DNA of 64,000 nucleotides from an uncultured Collinsella sp. (lineage in GTDB: Bacteria; Actinomycetota; Coriobacteriia; Coriobacteriales; Coriobacteriaceae): contig CABUHO010000006.1 in the NCBI GenBank assembly GCA_902491395.1, positions 35,168 to 99,167 of the forward strand. Direction: 5' to 3'. The notes beneath the pieces were generated by a model. The model had not been told where the DNA came from and ran no database searches. It saw nothing but the letters and a program-made list of their open reading frames with translations. Within the stretch, counting starts at the first letter, position 1. Each line of letters starts with the position of its first letter. Shown one piece after another: positions 8,381 to 17,377 of this stretch. The position numbers and the translations under genes were made by a program.

Positions 8381-8857
8381 TCACGACAAGTAAGAGCGAA
8401 GGATGGCGAGCCAGCGTGGGGTTTCGAGGTGAATGATATCGGTGGGGACTCCGGCGGGCGCATGGCCGCCAAAGAGCAGGCCCGCGTCTGCCGGGTTGAT
8501 AAGGCGCACGATCCATACGGCAACGACCAGCACGCACAGAACAACAACCGCAATGTCGATGCCGCGCTTTAGCTTGCTCGACGTCACCTCCTCGCGCACG
8601 AACGCGAGCACAAACGCAATCGGCACCACCCAAAACAGCGGATGGTAGGCAAAGGCCGCCGCAAAATCGAGGCGCAGTGCTGCCAGCCAGGCCCTCGTCA
8701 TGCCACATCCCGGACAGGGAATGCCCGTCATCAGGCGAAACACGCAGCCAATATCGAGCAGGTAGAGTGCGAACCAGGCGACAAAGAGCACACCGATGCA
8801 AGAAAGGGCGCGGCGAATGAGTTCCGCCGCGCCCTTATGTCCCTGGGAGCTGTTCAC
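8381..8857 (-). CDS. DUF2752 membrane protein
   Basis: A 158-residue membrane protein with the DUF2752 signature CPGCGMTRA in the first third and three to four hydrophobic helices. Function of the family is unknown; the CPxCGxTR motif is invariant and may bind metal or take part in redox chemistry. The GTG at 8857 (VNSSQGHK) is preferred: it follows AAGAG and starts 13 bases after the upstream stop. An ATG at 8917 would overlap the upstream gene by 47 bases and lacks a ribosome site. It is probably co-transcribed with the zinc-ribbon/DUF4234 gene. Confidence 0.75.
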   Translation of the reverse strand: MNSSQGHKGAAELIRRALSCIGVLFVAWFALYLLDIGCVFRLMTGIPCPGCGMTRAWLAALRLDFAAAFAYHPLFWVVPIAFVLAFVREEVTSSKLKRGIDIAVVVLCVLVVAVWIVRLINPADAGLLFGGHAPAGVPTDIIHLETPRWLAILRSYLS

Positions 8858-8870
8858 GCCGCTCTTATCG

Positions 8871-9548
8871 TTAGGCACGAGCGCCAAGACGGACGTTGTA
8901 AGCCGTTGCCATGGCATTGGTATTCTTGATGATGATGTTCATGGCAAAGATGGGGCCAAGGCCGCACAGCAGCGCGCCGACGATCTGCCACATAAGAACG
9001 GTGGTACCGTTCTCCTGGAACATCAGGCCATAGCGAGGAGCATTAGCCTGCAGGCGGTTACCGATCTTGTAGTACCAGTAGAGTGCGTAGAAGCCGCAGG
9101 TCACGAACGACAGCAGGATAAATGCTGCCAGACCCGGCGTGGAATCGCCGTCGTCCTGGCACATGACATTGATGTCGCGGGCGAGGCAATAGAGGAAGTA
9201 ATATGAATAGATGCCGCAGGTCACGATGGAAAGCAGGAGCCAGCCGATCACGCCACGGTCGGTTTTAATCGGAGTATAGCCCATCGGGGCAGGTGCAGGC
9301 TGCTGAGCATACTGCTGCTGACCGGTGTACTGCTGCTGCCCGGCGTACTGCTGCTGAGGCTGAGGCTGAACTGCCTGAACCGGAGTGGGCTGAATCTGCG
9401 TGGGCTGCGGAGCAGGCTGGGGCTGAGGTGCAGGCTGCGGCGCGGGCTGCGGAGCAGGAGCAGCGGAAGCGGCACCGACGGCAGAACCGCAGACAGGGCA
9501 GAATTTGGCATCATCCGAAATAGGAGAACCACAAGTGGGACAGAACAT
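8871..9548 (-). CDS. Zinc-ribbon and DUF4234 membrane protein
   Basis: A 225-residue protein with three parts. Residues 1-22 form a double CxxC zinc ribbon (CPTCG and CPVCG). Residues about 30-90 are a Gln/Pro/Ala-rich low-complexity linker with QPAPQ and QQQYA repeats. The rest is a DUF4234 membrane domain with conserved TCGIYSYYFLY and TCGFYALYWYY segments and a third hydrophobic stretch. An AAAGGAGAGG site precedes the ATG. Function unknown; the ribbon-linker-membrane layout is shared with the next gene upstream on this strand. Confidence 0.85.
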   Translation of the reverse strand: MFCPTCGSPISDDAKFCPVCGSAVGAASAAPAPQPAPQPAPQPQPAPQPTQIQPTPVQAVQPQPQQQYAGQQQYTGQQQYAQQPAPAPMGYTPIKTDRGVIGWLLLSIVTCGIYSYYFLYCLARDINVMCQDDGDSTPGLAAFILLSFVTCGFYALYWYYKIGNRLQANAPRYGLMFQENGTTVLMWQIVGALLCGLGPIFAMNIIIKNTNAMATAYNVRLGARA

Positions 9549-9700
9549 AAGCCTCTCCTTTTCCTAAGGCGTTGCACGCCTTCAAACCTTACACGTCTAT
9601 GTTCTCAACAATAGCCGCGACGTTGTTGCGCAACATTGGCCAATTTCCGAGAAATTTTACTGCAACCGTTTTCCCAGGCATTTTCTTGCTTTCGCAGTAG

Positions 9701-9735
9701 AAAAAGGCACCCCGGGCTCAGTTGCCCAGGGCGCC
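9701..9735 (-). terminator. Intrinsic terminator of the zinc-ribbon AP-repeat gene
   Basis: On the minus strand GGCGCCCTGGGC pairs with GCCCGGGGTGCC around a six-base loop and is followed by TTTTTC. It starts nine bases past the stop at 9744. Confidence 0.85.
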
Positions 9736-9743
9736 TCGACCGA

Positions 9744-11108
9744 CTATTCGGTTTGATTGTTTTCGACAGCAGGATTATCGCTCGGCTCATCCGCCGGCGT
9801 GGCAAGGGCATCCCAATCGGGCTCCGCAGGCGTCGCCTCGGGTGCCGGGGCAGGTGCCGGAGCAGGTGCAGGCGCGGGTGCCGGGGCAGGGGCAGGCGCA
9901 GGTGCCGGGGCAGGGGCAGGCGCAGGTGCCGGGGCAGGGGCAGCACCAGTGGCGGCCGTGGGATTGAACCCCGCAGGAGCAGGCTTCTTCTCACCCGGGA
10001 GCACAAACGTCAGGACATCGTCGGCATCCTCATCGGCCCACTCGCTGGCATGACGTGCCGCCCAATAGCCAACGGCGCGATACTTGAGCATCTTGCCAAA
10101 CACAGTCAGGAACACCGTGACAAAGGCAATGATCATCAAGAACAGAATGAGCGTGATGCCGCCGCCCTCGATGATTGCCTCAAGACCCGTGGGGCGATAG
10201 TAATAGCTATACATACCAAACGTAGCAATGGCGCCGAAGATGGCGGTGAAGATCCACGTGATGATGTGCGACACGATGCCCGTCAAAAACTCGGGGAGAA
10301 TCGATGCGCAGAACAACTTGCCCAGGTTGGCCTTATAGGACTTCCAAACCTTCTCAAGCGAGAACGCGCTCTCCACGCGCCCGACGACGGCAAAGTGCAT
10401 CACGGCAGCATCACCAAACATCTTAAAGAAGATGCCCAGTACCACCGACACGATCATGGCAAAGACGAGCAGGCCCATCGAGCCGAAGAGTGCGGCCTCG
10501 AGACCGCTCGAACCGGAGCAATAGTACGAGCCGACGGCACCGATCACGACGCTCTCGATAGCCGAGAAGATCACGCCGATCACTGGGATAATGGCAACGA
10601 ACTCGAGCACACCGGTAATGACGGACGAGAAGATACCCAGGCCAAACGAGGTCGAGCGCAGCAGCGGACGCTCCATGCCGTTATCATCCTTGAGCGACAG
10701 GTCACGACCCCACTCGATAGCAAAGCCCGCGCCGCACACGCTTGCCACGTACGCGAGCAAAAAGCCAATGGCCGCCGCGATGCCACCGATAACGGGGATA
10801 AACAGCACCAGCACCGAGACAACACAGATCAGCGCCGGCAAAAAGGCGATCTGGCATACGCGAACCAAGGCACCGGGAACCTTGAGCATGTCGTTGAAGG
10901 CCTGAGCCATGCAGCCCTTGGGCACGTTCATAGCCGGCTGGGGCGCAACGAACGGCTGCGGCTGCGGTTGGGCAAACGGCTGACCCTGCGGCTGAGGTTG
11001 AGCTTGCGGAGCGGGGCCGGCGGCCTTGACCTCGGTATTAGGGGCACCGCACACGCCGCAGAACTTGTCGTTATCGCCCATGGGGGCGCCACACTGCGAA
11101 CAGAACAT
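9744..11108 (-). CDS. Zinc-ribbon multi-pass membrane protein with Ala-Pro repeat tail
   Basis: 454 residues. An N-terminal double CxxC ribbon (CSQCG, CGVCG) is followed by a Gln/Pro linker, then a membrane region with about six helices resembling DUF4013-type glycine/alanine-rich membrane proteins. The C-terminal cytosolic or surface tail contains a long (AP)n run and ends in acidic residues. The AP run is encoded partly by three 24-bp tandem DNA repeats at 9871-9942. The start at 11108 follows AAGGGATGATTTCG; the ATG at 11117 sits directly on that site and is rejected. Function unknown. Confidence 0.8.
   Translation of the reverse strand: MFCSQCGAPMGDNDKFCGVCGAPNTEVKAAGPAPQAQPQPQGQPFAQPQPQPFVAPQPAMNVPKGCMAQAFNDMLKVPGALVRVCQIAFLPALICVVSVLVLFIPVIGGIAAAIGFLLAYVASVCGAGFAIEWGRDLSLKDDNGMERPLLRSTSFGLGIFSSVITGVLEFVAIIPVIGVIFSAIESVVIGAVGSYYCSGSSGLEAALFGSMGLLVFAMIVSVVLGIFFKMFGDAAVMHFAVVGRVESAFSLEKVWKSYKANLGKLFCASILPEFLTGIVSHIITWIFTAIFGAIATFGMYSYYYRPTGLEAIIEGGGITLILFLMIIAFVTVFLTVFGKMLKYRAVGYWAARHASEWADEDADDVLTFVLPGEKKPAPAGFNPTAATGAAPAPAPAPAPAPAPAPAPAPAPAPAPAPAPAPAPEATPAEPDWDALATPADEPSDNPAVENNQTE
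9871..9942. repeat. Three 24-bp tandem repeats encoding Ala-Pro
   Basis: Units 9871-9894, 9895-9918 and 9919-9942 are identical except one base, each encoding four Ala-Pro pairs of the zinc-ribbon protein. More degenerate copies precede them (9835-9870). Copy number is likely variable between strains. Confidence 0.85.
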
Positions 11109-11259
11109 CGAAATCATCCCTTCGTATCTAGAGCGAATCACCTGGATCGCAAACGATGTCTTTGGCAACATTATCGCCTAATGTGGGGACAAATACCCCA
11201 AGATGACCGATTTGCAACGTGGGTGGCTTTATTCCAATGATTCGAAGGGTACATCCGCG

Positions 11260-12282
11260 CTAGTTCGTGCCGCGGAAGCCCTTGCCGACAATTTCGGAGC
11301 TATCGACGATGGTGATGAAGGCGCCAGGGTCAATCTCGCGGGTATAGCGGCGCAGTTGCACTGCCTCGCGACGGCTCAGCACGCTCATAATCACCGTGAC
11401 GCACTTGCCCGAGAAGGCGCCATAGCCACGGCTGATCGTTGCCGTGCGGTTGAGATGCTTGACGATAAACTCCTCGACCTTAAGGGGCTCGGAGCAAATG
11501 ATCGTGCAGACCTTACGAAGGTGAATGCTCTCGATAGCCTTGTCGACCACAAGCGTCTTGGCAAACAGACCGAGCACGCAGTACAGGCCGACGCGCGGGC
11601 CATACAGGAAAGCCGCGATGGTCACGATGCCGATATCGACCAGCAACAGGGCACGGCCAATCTCGAGCGTCGTGCGGCGTTTGAGAATCATGGCAAGGAT
11701 GTCGGTGCCGCCCGTCGAGGCGCCAATGTCAAAGACAATGGCACTGCCCAGCGCCGGCAAGATGACGGCAAAACACAGGTCGAGCCACATATCGCCCGTC
11801 ATCGAAACATCCGTCGGAATGAAGAGCTCAAACAGCGAGACGTAGGCCGAAAGCGCAAACGAGGCAAAGACACTCCAAAGGATTGCCTTGCGCTCCAAAA
11901 AGATAAAACCCAGGATGACCAAGACCGCGTTGATAATCCACATAAAGACGCCGACGGGCAGGGTCGGGAACAGCGTGGAAAGAATGACCGACACGCCCGA
12001 GGTGCCGCCGAAGGCAAAGTGATTGGGGGTTTTAAAGGCCACAATGGCGAACGCCGTGAGGATCAGGCCCAGATTGAGCTCGGCAAAAAAGCGCGGAAAG
12101 CCTGGCTCCTGGCTGCGCTTGCGGCCGGCGCGCTCGCCACGTTCGATATCCTCGCGACCGACAACGCGCTCCATCGGCACCACCGGAGGACGATGCATCT
12201 CCTCGGCGGCACGCGACGCCGCCTCTGCCGCAGCGGCTTCAATCGCCCATGCCTTGCTTTCGGTCTCGTGTTCGTCGGCCAT
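11260..12282 (-). CDS. YitT family membrane protein (DUF161/DUF2179)
   Basis: 340 residues. A hydrophilic, charged N-terminal extension of about 65 residues leads into five to six membrane helices of the YitT/DUF161 repeat (with the motifs FGGTSGVSVI and STGGTDILAMI) and a C-terminal cytosolic DUF2179 alpha-beta domain (about residues 255-340). Family members are widespread in Gram-positive bacteria; their transport or signalling role is not settled. An AAGGG site lies nine bases upstream of the ATG. The gene stands alone. Confidence 0.88.
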   Translation of the reverse strand: MADEHETESKAWAIEAAAAEAASRAAEEMHRPPVVPMERVVGREDIERGERAGRKRSQEPGFPRFFAELNLGLILTAFAIVAFKTPNHFAFGGTSGVSVILSTLFPTLPVGVFMWIINAVLVILGFIFLERKAILWSVFASFALSAYVSLFELFIPTDVSMTGDMWLDLCFAVILPALGSAIVFDIGASTGGTDILAMILKRRTTLEIGRALLLVDIGIVTIAAFLYGPRVGLYCVLGLFAKTLVVDKAIESIHLRKVCTIICSEPLKVEEFIVKHLNRTATISRGYGAFSGKCVTVIMSVLSRREAVQLRRYTREIDPGAFITIVDSSEIVGKGFRGTN

Positions 12283-12397
12283 TACGGCAACCCTTCGTTA
12301 ACAATTTGGAAACAATGCGCCCATTAGGGTAACGCGGAACGCGAAGATTGCAACCCTTAGTTAGACGAGCGGTATGCCTGCATCGGGGGCATATAGA

Positions 12398-12437
12398 AAA
12401 CGGTCGACCGCACTTTTGCTTGCGCGGTCGACCGTTT
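12398..12437. terminator. Hairpin between asp23-family gene and YitT gene
   Basis: Perfect 14-bp stem AAACGGTCGACCGC / GCGGTCGACCGTTT with a 12-base loop. It is about 50 bases beyond the Asp23-family stop on the minus strand. Confidence 0.6.
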
Positions 12438-12454
12438 AGCGTTCTCGCAGGTAA

Positions 12455-12489
12455 AACCTGCCAAAATAAACATCCCTATTTGGTAGGTT
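12455..12489. repeat. Short hairpin repeat, variant AACCTGCCAAA
   Basis: Arms AACCTGCCAAA and TTTGGTAGGTT (one G/T difference) flank a 13-base loop ATAAACATCCCTA. It belongs to the dispersed hairpin set described in the findings; closely related copies lie at 55359 and 57588. It overlaps the last codon of the Asp23-family gene. Confidence 0.8.
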
Positions 12490-13015
12490 ACTCGTGCTGG
12501 CCGGTGCGGTGCTCGTACTCCTCGGGGGTGATGACATCCTCGATGCGCAGGTTGACGCCTGCCACCTCAAGGCCGGTCATCGCGGCCAGACGCTCGGTGA
12601 CGCGCGCCTTAACATCGTCGAAAATTGCAGGCGCATAGGCACCGTACTCGATGATGACCGAGATGTTGACGACCACGCGATTGTCGTCGGTGACCTCGAC
12701 CGTCACGCCCTTGGTCAGGTTCTCGGCACCAAACTGTTCCTGCACAAAGTGCATAAGGTTACCCTTCATGCCCAGAACGTGCGGCACCTCGCGGGTGGCC
12801 ATGGCAACGATCTTCTCGATCACACCGTTGGAATAGGTCAGCGAGTCCTCGGACTCGTCCGCCTCCTCGTCCATCTCCTCGTTGTCCTCGTCCGTATCGG
12901 ACTCGGCCTCGACGAGCGCCTCGTCCTCGAGCGTTACGTCCTCCGCCTCGGCTGCGACGGCCTCATTCGCCTCGAGCTCGGTATCGGCTACATCGACCTT
13001 CGTGTTAAAAGCCAT
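12488..13015 (-). CDS. Asp23/Gls24 family envelope stress response protein
   Basis: 175 residues. The first 60 are acidic and disordered (Glu/Asp-rich); the rest is the Asp23 domain with strands such as VTVEVTDDNRVVVNISV and the C-terminal GLEVAGVNLRIEDV. Family members are abundant membrane-tethered cytosolic proteins linked to cell-envelope stress; AmaP anchors Asp23 in Staphylococcus. An AAGGAGGAA site precedes the ATG. It is third in the amaP-DUF2273-asp23 cluster, which supports the call. Confidence 0.92.
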   Translation of the reverse strand: MAFNTKVDVADTELEANEAVAAEAEDVTLEDEALVEAESDTDEDNEEMDEEADESEDSLTYSNGVIEKIVAMATREVPHVLGMKGNLMHFVQEQFGAENLTKGVTVEVTDDNRVVVNISVIIEYGAYAPAIFDDVKARVTERLAAMTGLEVAGVNLRIEDVITPEEYEHRTGQHE

Positions 13016-13059
13016 GGTTCCTCCTTATGCCTGCCGCGGATGCGACAGTCGAATACATA

Positions 13060-13437
13060 TTAGCGGCCGCTAAACAGACGGCCGAAGAAGTTGACGATAC
13101 CGTTCTCGCCGTCGCGAATCTGGCCGATCACGGCGCCGATCAACACAAAGAATGCGATGACGAGCGTGTCCCACAGGCCCAACGTAAGTACCAGCACGGC
13201 GAGGATAAAGCCCGCCACGGCGCCGAGCGTAGTGTTGGGGTGGCGCACGGCGTAGCTCCAGATAGCAGCGCCCGTACCTTTGATGAGACCCATGGCCTCG
13301 TCAAAGTCATTGGCGGCGCTGTCGTGCTGCTCGCCGGCCTCGGGCTTGGTGTCGGTGGTCTCGCCTGCCGGCGTAGCGTTCTGGTCGATCGTCAGGCGCG
13401 GCGTGCGGGCGGTCTTGTCTTGGTTGGTATCACTCAC
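13060..13437 (-). CDS. DUF2273 small membrane protein
   Basis: 125 residues. A hydrophilic N-terminal half precedes two membrane helices and the typical basic end with GENGIVNFFGRLF. DUF2273 proteins accompany Asp23 and AmaP in Gram-positive bacteria. The GTG at 13437 follows TGGAGGTTTCCG and overlaps the amaP stop (GTGAGTGA); the longer frame opening at 13656 would run through amaP and is rejected. Confidence 0.85.
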   Translation of the reverse strand: MSDTNQDKTARTPRLTIDQNATPAGETTDTKPEAGEQHDSAANDFDEAMGLIKGTGAAIWSYAVRHPNTTLGAVAGFILAVLVLTLGLWDTLVIAFFVLIGAVIGQIRDGENGIVNFFGRLFSGR

Positions 13438-13975
13438 CGGAAACCTCCACGGTCTGGACGGTAGTCTTGGACGGCAAAAAACGGACGCGCGCGGTCGTGC
13501 CCGGCGTGCCGAGCATGGTGTCGCAGGCCTTCTCGATGCGCTGCTGCATCGAGGTGGCAAGAGCTGCAACGTCCTTATCATCGAGCGCGATGGCCTCGAC
13601 CTTAAAACGAACGCGGGACTCGTCGGAGCCTTGAACGCGCGCCTCGATATGCTCAACCATCACACGATCATCGCACTCCGCCGCGGCACGGGCGCACGAG
13701 GAAAGCGCTGCGAGCGTGACCTCGATATTGCGCTCCCCCGCCGGATGCACGCAGGACGGCTCGCGACGCGCGAACATCAGGCGGAAAAACCCGATGAGCA
13801 CGCCAAGTGCCACGATGGCGGCGCACACCGTAACGATGACGCGAGGCATGGTGTCACGCAACAGCAGCATAAAGCGATACGTATACGGTCCCCAGAACTG
13901 GCAGACAAGCGTACCCAGCGCCACGATGGCGGCGGCAAGATACACGATCGCTAGGGCTCGTTTGAGTACGCGCAC
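13430..13975 (-). CDS. amaP: Alkaline shock response membrane anchor protein AmaP
   Basis: 181 residues with two N-terminal membrane helices (about 8-28 and 40-62 of this frame) and a cytosolic domain resembling Asp23/AmaP C-termini, ending VQTVEVSGE. It should anchor the Asp23-family protein at the membrane. The GTG at 13975 is chosen because AAGGGAG lies five bases upstream; the ATG at 14104 extends into the yebC terminator. First gene of a three-gene operon, overlapping the DUF2273 gene by eight bases. Confidence 0.82.
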   Translation of the reverse strand: MRVLKRALAIVYLAAAIVALGTLVCQFWGPYTYRFMLLLRDTMPRVIVTVCAAIVALGVLIGFFRLMFARREPSCVHPAGERNIEVTLAALSSCARAAAECDDRVMVEHIEARVQGSDESRVRFKVEAIALDDKDVAALATSMQQRIEKACDTMLGTPGTTARVRFLPSKTTVQTVEVSGE

Positions 13976-14029
13976 GCGCGCTCCCTTCAGGTTTCGGTCC
14001 ACAGAATGCAAAACGATTCGCATCATTAT

Positions 14030-14070
14030 AAAAGAGCCGGGTCCGGTGCCATACGCACGCGGATCCGGCT
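14030..14070 (-). terminator. Intrinsic terminator of yebC
   Basis: On the minus strand AGCCGGATCCG pairs with CGGACCCGGCT (one mismatch) around a 14-base loop and is followed by CTTTTATAAT. The TATAAT could double as the -10 box of the amaP operon, but no good -35 is seen at 17 bases. Confidence 0.7.
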
Positions 14071-14140
14071 CATCTATTCCACGAGGCTTGCATGCTCGCT
14101 TCATTATGCCCAGATATGCACGGCTTAACCCGTGCAGGCG

Positions 14141-14947
14141 CTACTCCTCCTCGAGGGCAGCGATGACCTCGTCGGTCATGTCCATGGTGCTGTAGACGTC
14201 CTGGACGTCGTCGAGCTCCTCGAGACGGTCGATGAGGCGCTGGACCTTCTTGGCGTCGGTACCGGAGACCTCGGTCGGGGTGGTCGGGACCATGGTGGTC
14301 TCGGAGCCCTTGACCTGGATGCCCTGCTCCTCGAGTGCCTTGGAGACAGCCATGACGTCGTTGGCAGCGGTCCAGACGATCCACTCCTCGCCGGCGTCCT
14401 CGTAGTCCTCGCCACCGGCCTCGGCGATAGCCATCATGAACTCATCCTCGTCACCGGCAGCACCGTTGGCGATCATGGTCTCCTTCTTGGCGTTCTCGTC
14501 CAGGATCTCCTTGGCGACGACGATCTGGCCCTTACGCTCAAACTGGAAGGCGACGGAGCCAGAGGTGCCCAGGTTGCCGCCAGCGTGGGAGAAGGCGGAA
14601 CGGACATCGGCGGCGGTACGGTTGCGGTTATCGGTCAGGCAGTCAACGTAAACGGCAACGCCGGCGGGACCATAGCCCTCGTACACGATGTTCTCGTAGA
14701 CAGCGGCGTCGGCACCCGAACCAAAGGCCTTGTCGATAGCGGACTTGATCTTGTCCTTAGGCATGGACTGAGCCTTGGCCTTGGCAACGGCAGCGGCGAG
14801 GCTAGCGTTGTTCTCGGGCAGCGGGTCACCGCCGAGACGGGCAGCAACGGTGATGTTGCGGCTCAGCTTGGAGAAGAGGGCGGAACGCTTGGCGTCCTGC
14901 GCGCCCTTACGATGCTTGGTTGTGGCCCACTTAGAGTGTCCGGACAT
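14141..14947 (-). CDS. yebC: YebC/PmpR family regulator or ribosome-associated factor
   Basis: 268 residues, opening MSGHSKWATTKHRKGAQDAK, the near-invariant YebC start, with the AENNASLAAAV-like second block and C-terminal three-domain fold. Members bind DNA as transcription factors and some relieve ribosome stalling at proline-rich stretches, which would matter here given the Ala-Pro-rich proteins encoded nearby; that link is speculation. TAGGAGACACGT provides the ribosome site. Monocistronic. Confidence 0.95.
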   Translation of the reverse strand: MSGHSKWATTKHRKGAQDAKRSALFSKLSRNITVAARLGGDPLPENNASLAAAVAKAKAQSMPKDKIKSAIDKAFGSGADAAVYENIVYEGYGPAGVAVYVDCLTDNRNRTAADVRSAFSHAGGNLGTSGSVAFQFERKGQIVVAKEILDENAKKETMIANGAAGDEDEFMMAIAEAGGEDYEDAGEEWIVWTAANDVMAVSKALEEQGIQVKGSETTMVPTTPTEVSGTDAKKVQRLIDRLEELDDVQDVYSTMDMTDEVIAALEEE

Positions 14948-15078
14948 ACGTGTCTCCTATCGGTTTCGACCTAAAGCCCAGCGCAGATGCTCGGGCAATA
15001 TAAACAAACGTCGTTATGATATACCTACTGGCCTGCGAGATAAACCCCAAAATGAAGGCGACGTGATGATGCAACCCC

Positions 15079-15111
15079 TTGGTGCAAAGTAACCTGCCCC
15101 CTTTGCACCAA
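15079..15111. repeat. Short hairpin repeat, variant TTGGTGCAAAG
   Basis: Perfect 11-bp arms TTGGTGCAAAG / CTTTGCACCAA with 11-base loop TAACCTGCCCC. It lies just beyond the DUF6020 stop. Confidence 0.8.
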
Positions 15112-15113
15112 AC

Positions 15114-17297
15114 TTAGGACCAGAGGAGGTCGCTGCGGGTGATGGTGGCGCCGATGGCAAAGGGCATGCAGGCGATGACCGGGTACAGGTAGCGCATGTA
15201 GGTCGAGCCGTTGCAGGGACCGATCAGGCACACGGCGAGCACGCCCAAAAGCGGCACCCAAATGGCCAGCCCGCGCCACGAATGACGACGTAGCAGATAG
15301 GCCACCACGGCGATCATGATCCACACATAGGTGGCCGAGCTCATGGTGAGCGAGATAAACGGGATGCGCTGCACCGCCACGCGATACAGGTTGATCAGGT
15401 GGTCGCACCAGCGCACAACCTTGCTATCGACCGGATGGAAGTCGAAGTACTTGAGGTTATCGGGCTTTGCCATAATCTCGGCACTGCGCGCCGTGCTGTA
15501 GACCCACGCATCGCGGGCACTCGGATAAAAGTAGCCGTAGTAGTTATTGATGAGCGCCGAGATATAGCACTCGGGATCCTTTTTGAACATCTGGGCCCAC
15601 ACCTCAAAATAGGCCTTGATGTCCTCCTGCGAGGCGTACTCGTTGAAGCAATTTTTGACAGCGTCCGACTTATCCGGGTTGTAACGGCGGCCCAGATTCT
15701 CGTACTTGAGCACACGGTCGATCACGGCGCGCTCTTCGTCGGTCACCAAGCCGTCGCAAGGAGCCTCCACGACGGTGCCGTCCTCCTTAACCGTGGGATT
15801 GACGCCCGAGTTGAGGCCATCGTGCTTTTGGACGAAACGAGCCGTCTGCTGGAACGGAATCGAGAGGATTTCGCGCTTGGAACCAGGCGTGATGTCGTGC
15901 ACCGGCATAAAGACCTTAGTGAAGTACATATTAGAGGCAAGGCAGAGCGCAAGCACCGCAAGAACTCCCACCCAGCGGAAACGCGGCGTGGCGCCCGAAG
16001 TCGCAGCACCAGCCTGCTTGGCTGCACGATGAGCCACATGCGCGTCCCACGCGCAAAACGCCGCCGCGATCACGCATACCGCCAGGGAAAACACCAGGCC
16101 GCCATTGCGCAGAAACGTGGAACCCATGGCGCCCAGAGCGAGCAGCAGCCAGTCGTGGCGCGCAAAGAGCACAGGCCTCTGTTCGCCTGCACGCTCGACA
16201 TTGGCATCGCGACGGGGCAGGCCGCAGGCCACGAGCTTCACGGTCTGCACCAACAGCACCAAAAACGCGTCGGCAAACAGCACGTCTTTGGTAAGCAAGG
16301 CCGCGTAGTTGGAGAACATGGGCATAAACACAAAGAACAGCAGGATTACGCCGCGGACCGGCAGGCTCACGCCCAGCTTGCGCAGCGACGAGATGGAATA
16401 GGCCATGCAGGCGGCCGTAATGACGAACTGAGCGCAGGTGTAGATGGCAAGACCTGCGTTGGCGCTGTTAAACAGTGAAAGCCCCAACTGGACGCACGAA
16501 CCGATGATAGCCGTATGCACCACGGGGTGATGTCCGTTGAGCAACACATTGGGATTGAGCAGACGCAAGTAGTCACTCGTGCCGTTGGGGTAGTTGAACC
16601 ACTGGCGAATCTGCGCACCCGTATCTCCCATAAAAAGGCCGGGCAGCGAAGCGATGAGCGTGGGCGCCCAGGCGATCATAAGCACCAGGAAGGGCCCGGC
16701 AAAGGGATGGACCGAGAGCACGGCGTGTGCCACACGCCATACGCGGCCAAAGTGCGCTTCGGAAAACGGAATGCGCCGAGAGCTCAGCCAATCTAGACAC
16801 TCAAAGGTAAGGTAGAAGGCAACGACCGCCAAGAGCATCCAGCCCACACCGCCTATCCAGGCGCAGATGATGCGGGCCTTGTCGCCGAGCACGATCTCGG
16901 CCGAATCGGTGAGATCGTAGCTGCGGCCAAACACCATGCAGACGGCAAAGAACAGCGACGGAAGGATCACCGAGGGACGCCAAGCGTCGCCGCGGCCAAA
17001 GAATACGTAGCGAAACGGCAGCGTGAGCAGGCAGGCAAGCGCAAGCAGCATGACCGCGTCGGTATGGCCGGCAAACGAGAGGAGCACCTCGTAGCACACG
17101 TACAGCATGCCCGAGGCTTTGGGGTCAATCGCCAAGACCGCGTTGCTCGACACCGGGGCGGGATCGATGGAAAACGCCGTGGTCGCCAACAGCGCGAGCA
17201 AAAATGCGATGAGCGTCTGCTTGGCGGGGTAGCGCTTAAACCAGACGATGCGGGCAGCGTCGCGCGCAGCCGTTGTGGAGAGGTCGGAATCCTTCAC
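15114..17297 (-). CDS. DUF6020 family large membrane protein
   Basis: 727 residues with about 12-14 hydrophobic helices and one long extracellular or periplasmic insert between about residues 480 and 630. The layout, with motifs such as PGLFMGDTGAQIRQWFN and NGHHPVVHT before the central helices, resembles polyprenyl-phosphate glycosyltransferase C-type membrane proteins annotated DUF6020. A role in cell-surface polysaccharide or lipid modification is plausible but not shown. No clear Shine-Dalgarno; the ATG at 17297 begins a hydrophilic leader. Monocistronic, flanked by hairpin repeats on both sides. Confidence 0.75.
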   Translation of the reverse strand: MKDSDLSTTAARDAARIVWFKRYPAKQTLIAFLLALLATTAFSIDPAPVSSNAVLAIDPKASGMLYVCYEVLLSFAGHTDAVMLLALACLLTLPFRYVFFGRGDAWRPSVILPSLFFAVCMVFGRSYDLTDSAEIVLGDKARIICAWIGGVGWMLLAVVAFYLTFECLDWLSSRRIPFSEAHFGRVWRVAHAVLSVHPFAGPFLVLMIAWAPTLIASLPGLFMGDTGAQIRQWFNYPNGTSDYLRLLNPNVLLNGHHPVVHTAIIGSCVQLGLSLFNSANAGLAIYTCAQFVITAACMAYSISSLRKLGVSLPVRGVILLFFVFMPMFSNYAALLTKDVLFADAFLVLLVQTVKLVACGLPRRDANVERAGEQRPVLFARHDWLLLALGAMGSTFLRNGGLVFSLAVCVIAAAFCAWDAHVAHRAAKQAGAATSGATPRFRWVGVLAVLALCLASNMYFTKVFMPVHDITPGSKREILSIPFQQTARFVQKHDGLNSGVNPTVKEDGTVVEAPCDGLVTDEERAVIDRVLKYENLGRRYNPDKSDAVKNCFNEYASQEDIKAYFEVWAQMFKKDPECYISALINNYYGYFYPSARDAWVYSTARSAEIMAKPDNLKYFDFHPVDSKVVRWCDHLINLYRVAVQRIPFISLTMSSATYVWIMIAVVAYLLRRHSWRGLAIWVPLLGVLAVCLIGPCNGSTYMRYLYPVIACMPFAIGATITRSDLLWS

Positions 17298-17338
17298 AGT
17301 CCGAAAGCCTTTCTAGAAACCTATCAAACTCGGCAAGA

Positions 17339-17371
17339 CCACCACAAAGGTGCCTGTCCCCTTTGTGGTGG
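17339..17371. repeat. Short hairpin repeat, variant CCACCACAAAG
   Basis: Perfect 11-bp arms CCACCACAAAG / CTTTGTGGTGG around 11-base loop GTGCCTGTCCC. The same loop recurs at 41768. It sits seven bases past the lgt stop. Confidence 0.85.
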
Positions 17372-17377
17372 CCTTGG

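Noticed and set aside
9636..11240. A 534-codon plus-strand frame
   Set aside because: Antisense to the zinc-ribbon AP-repeat gene, with Arg/His-rich nonsense composition.
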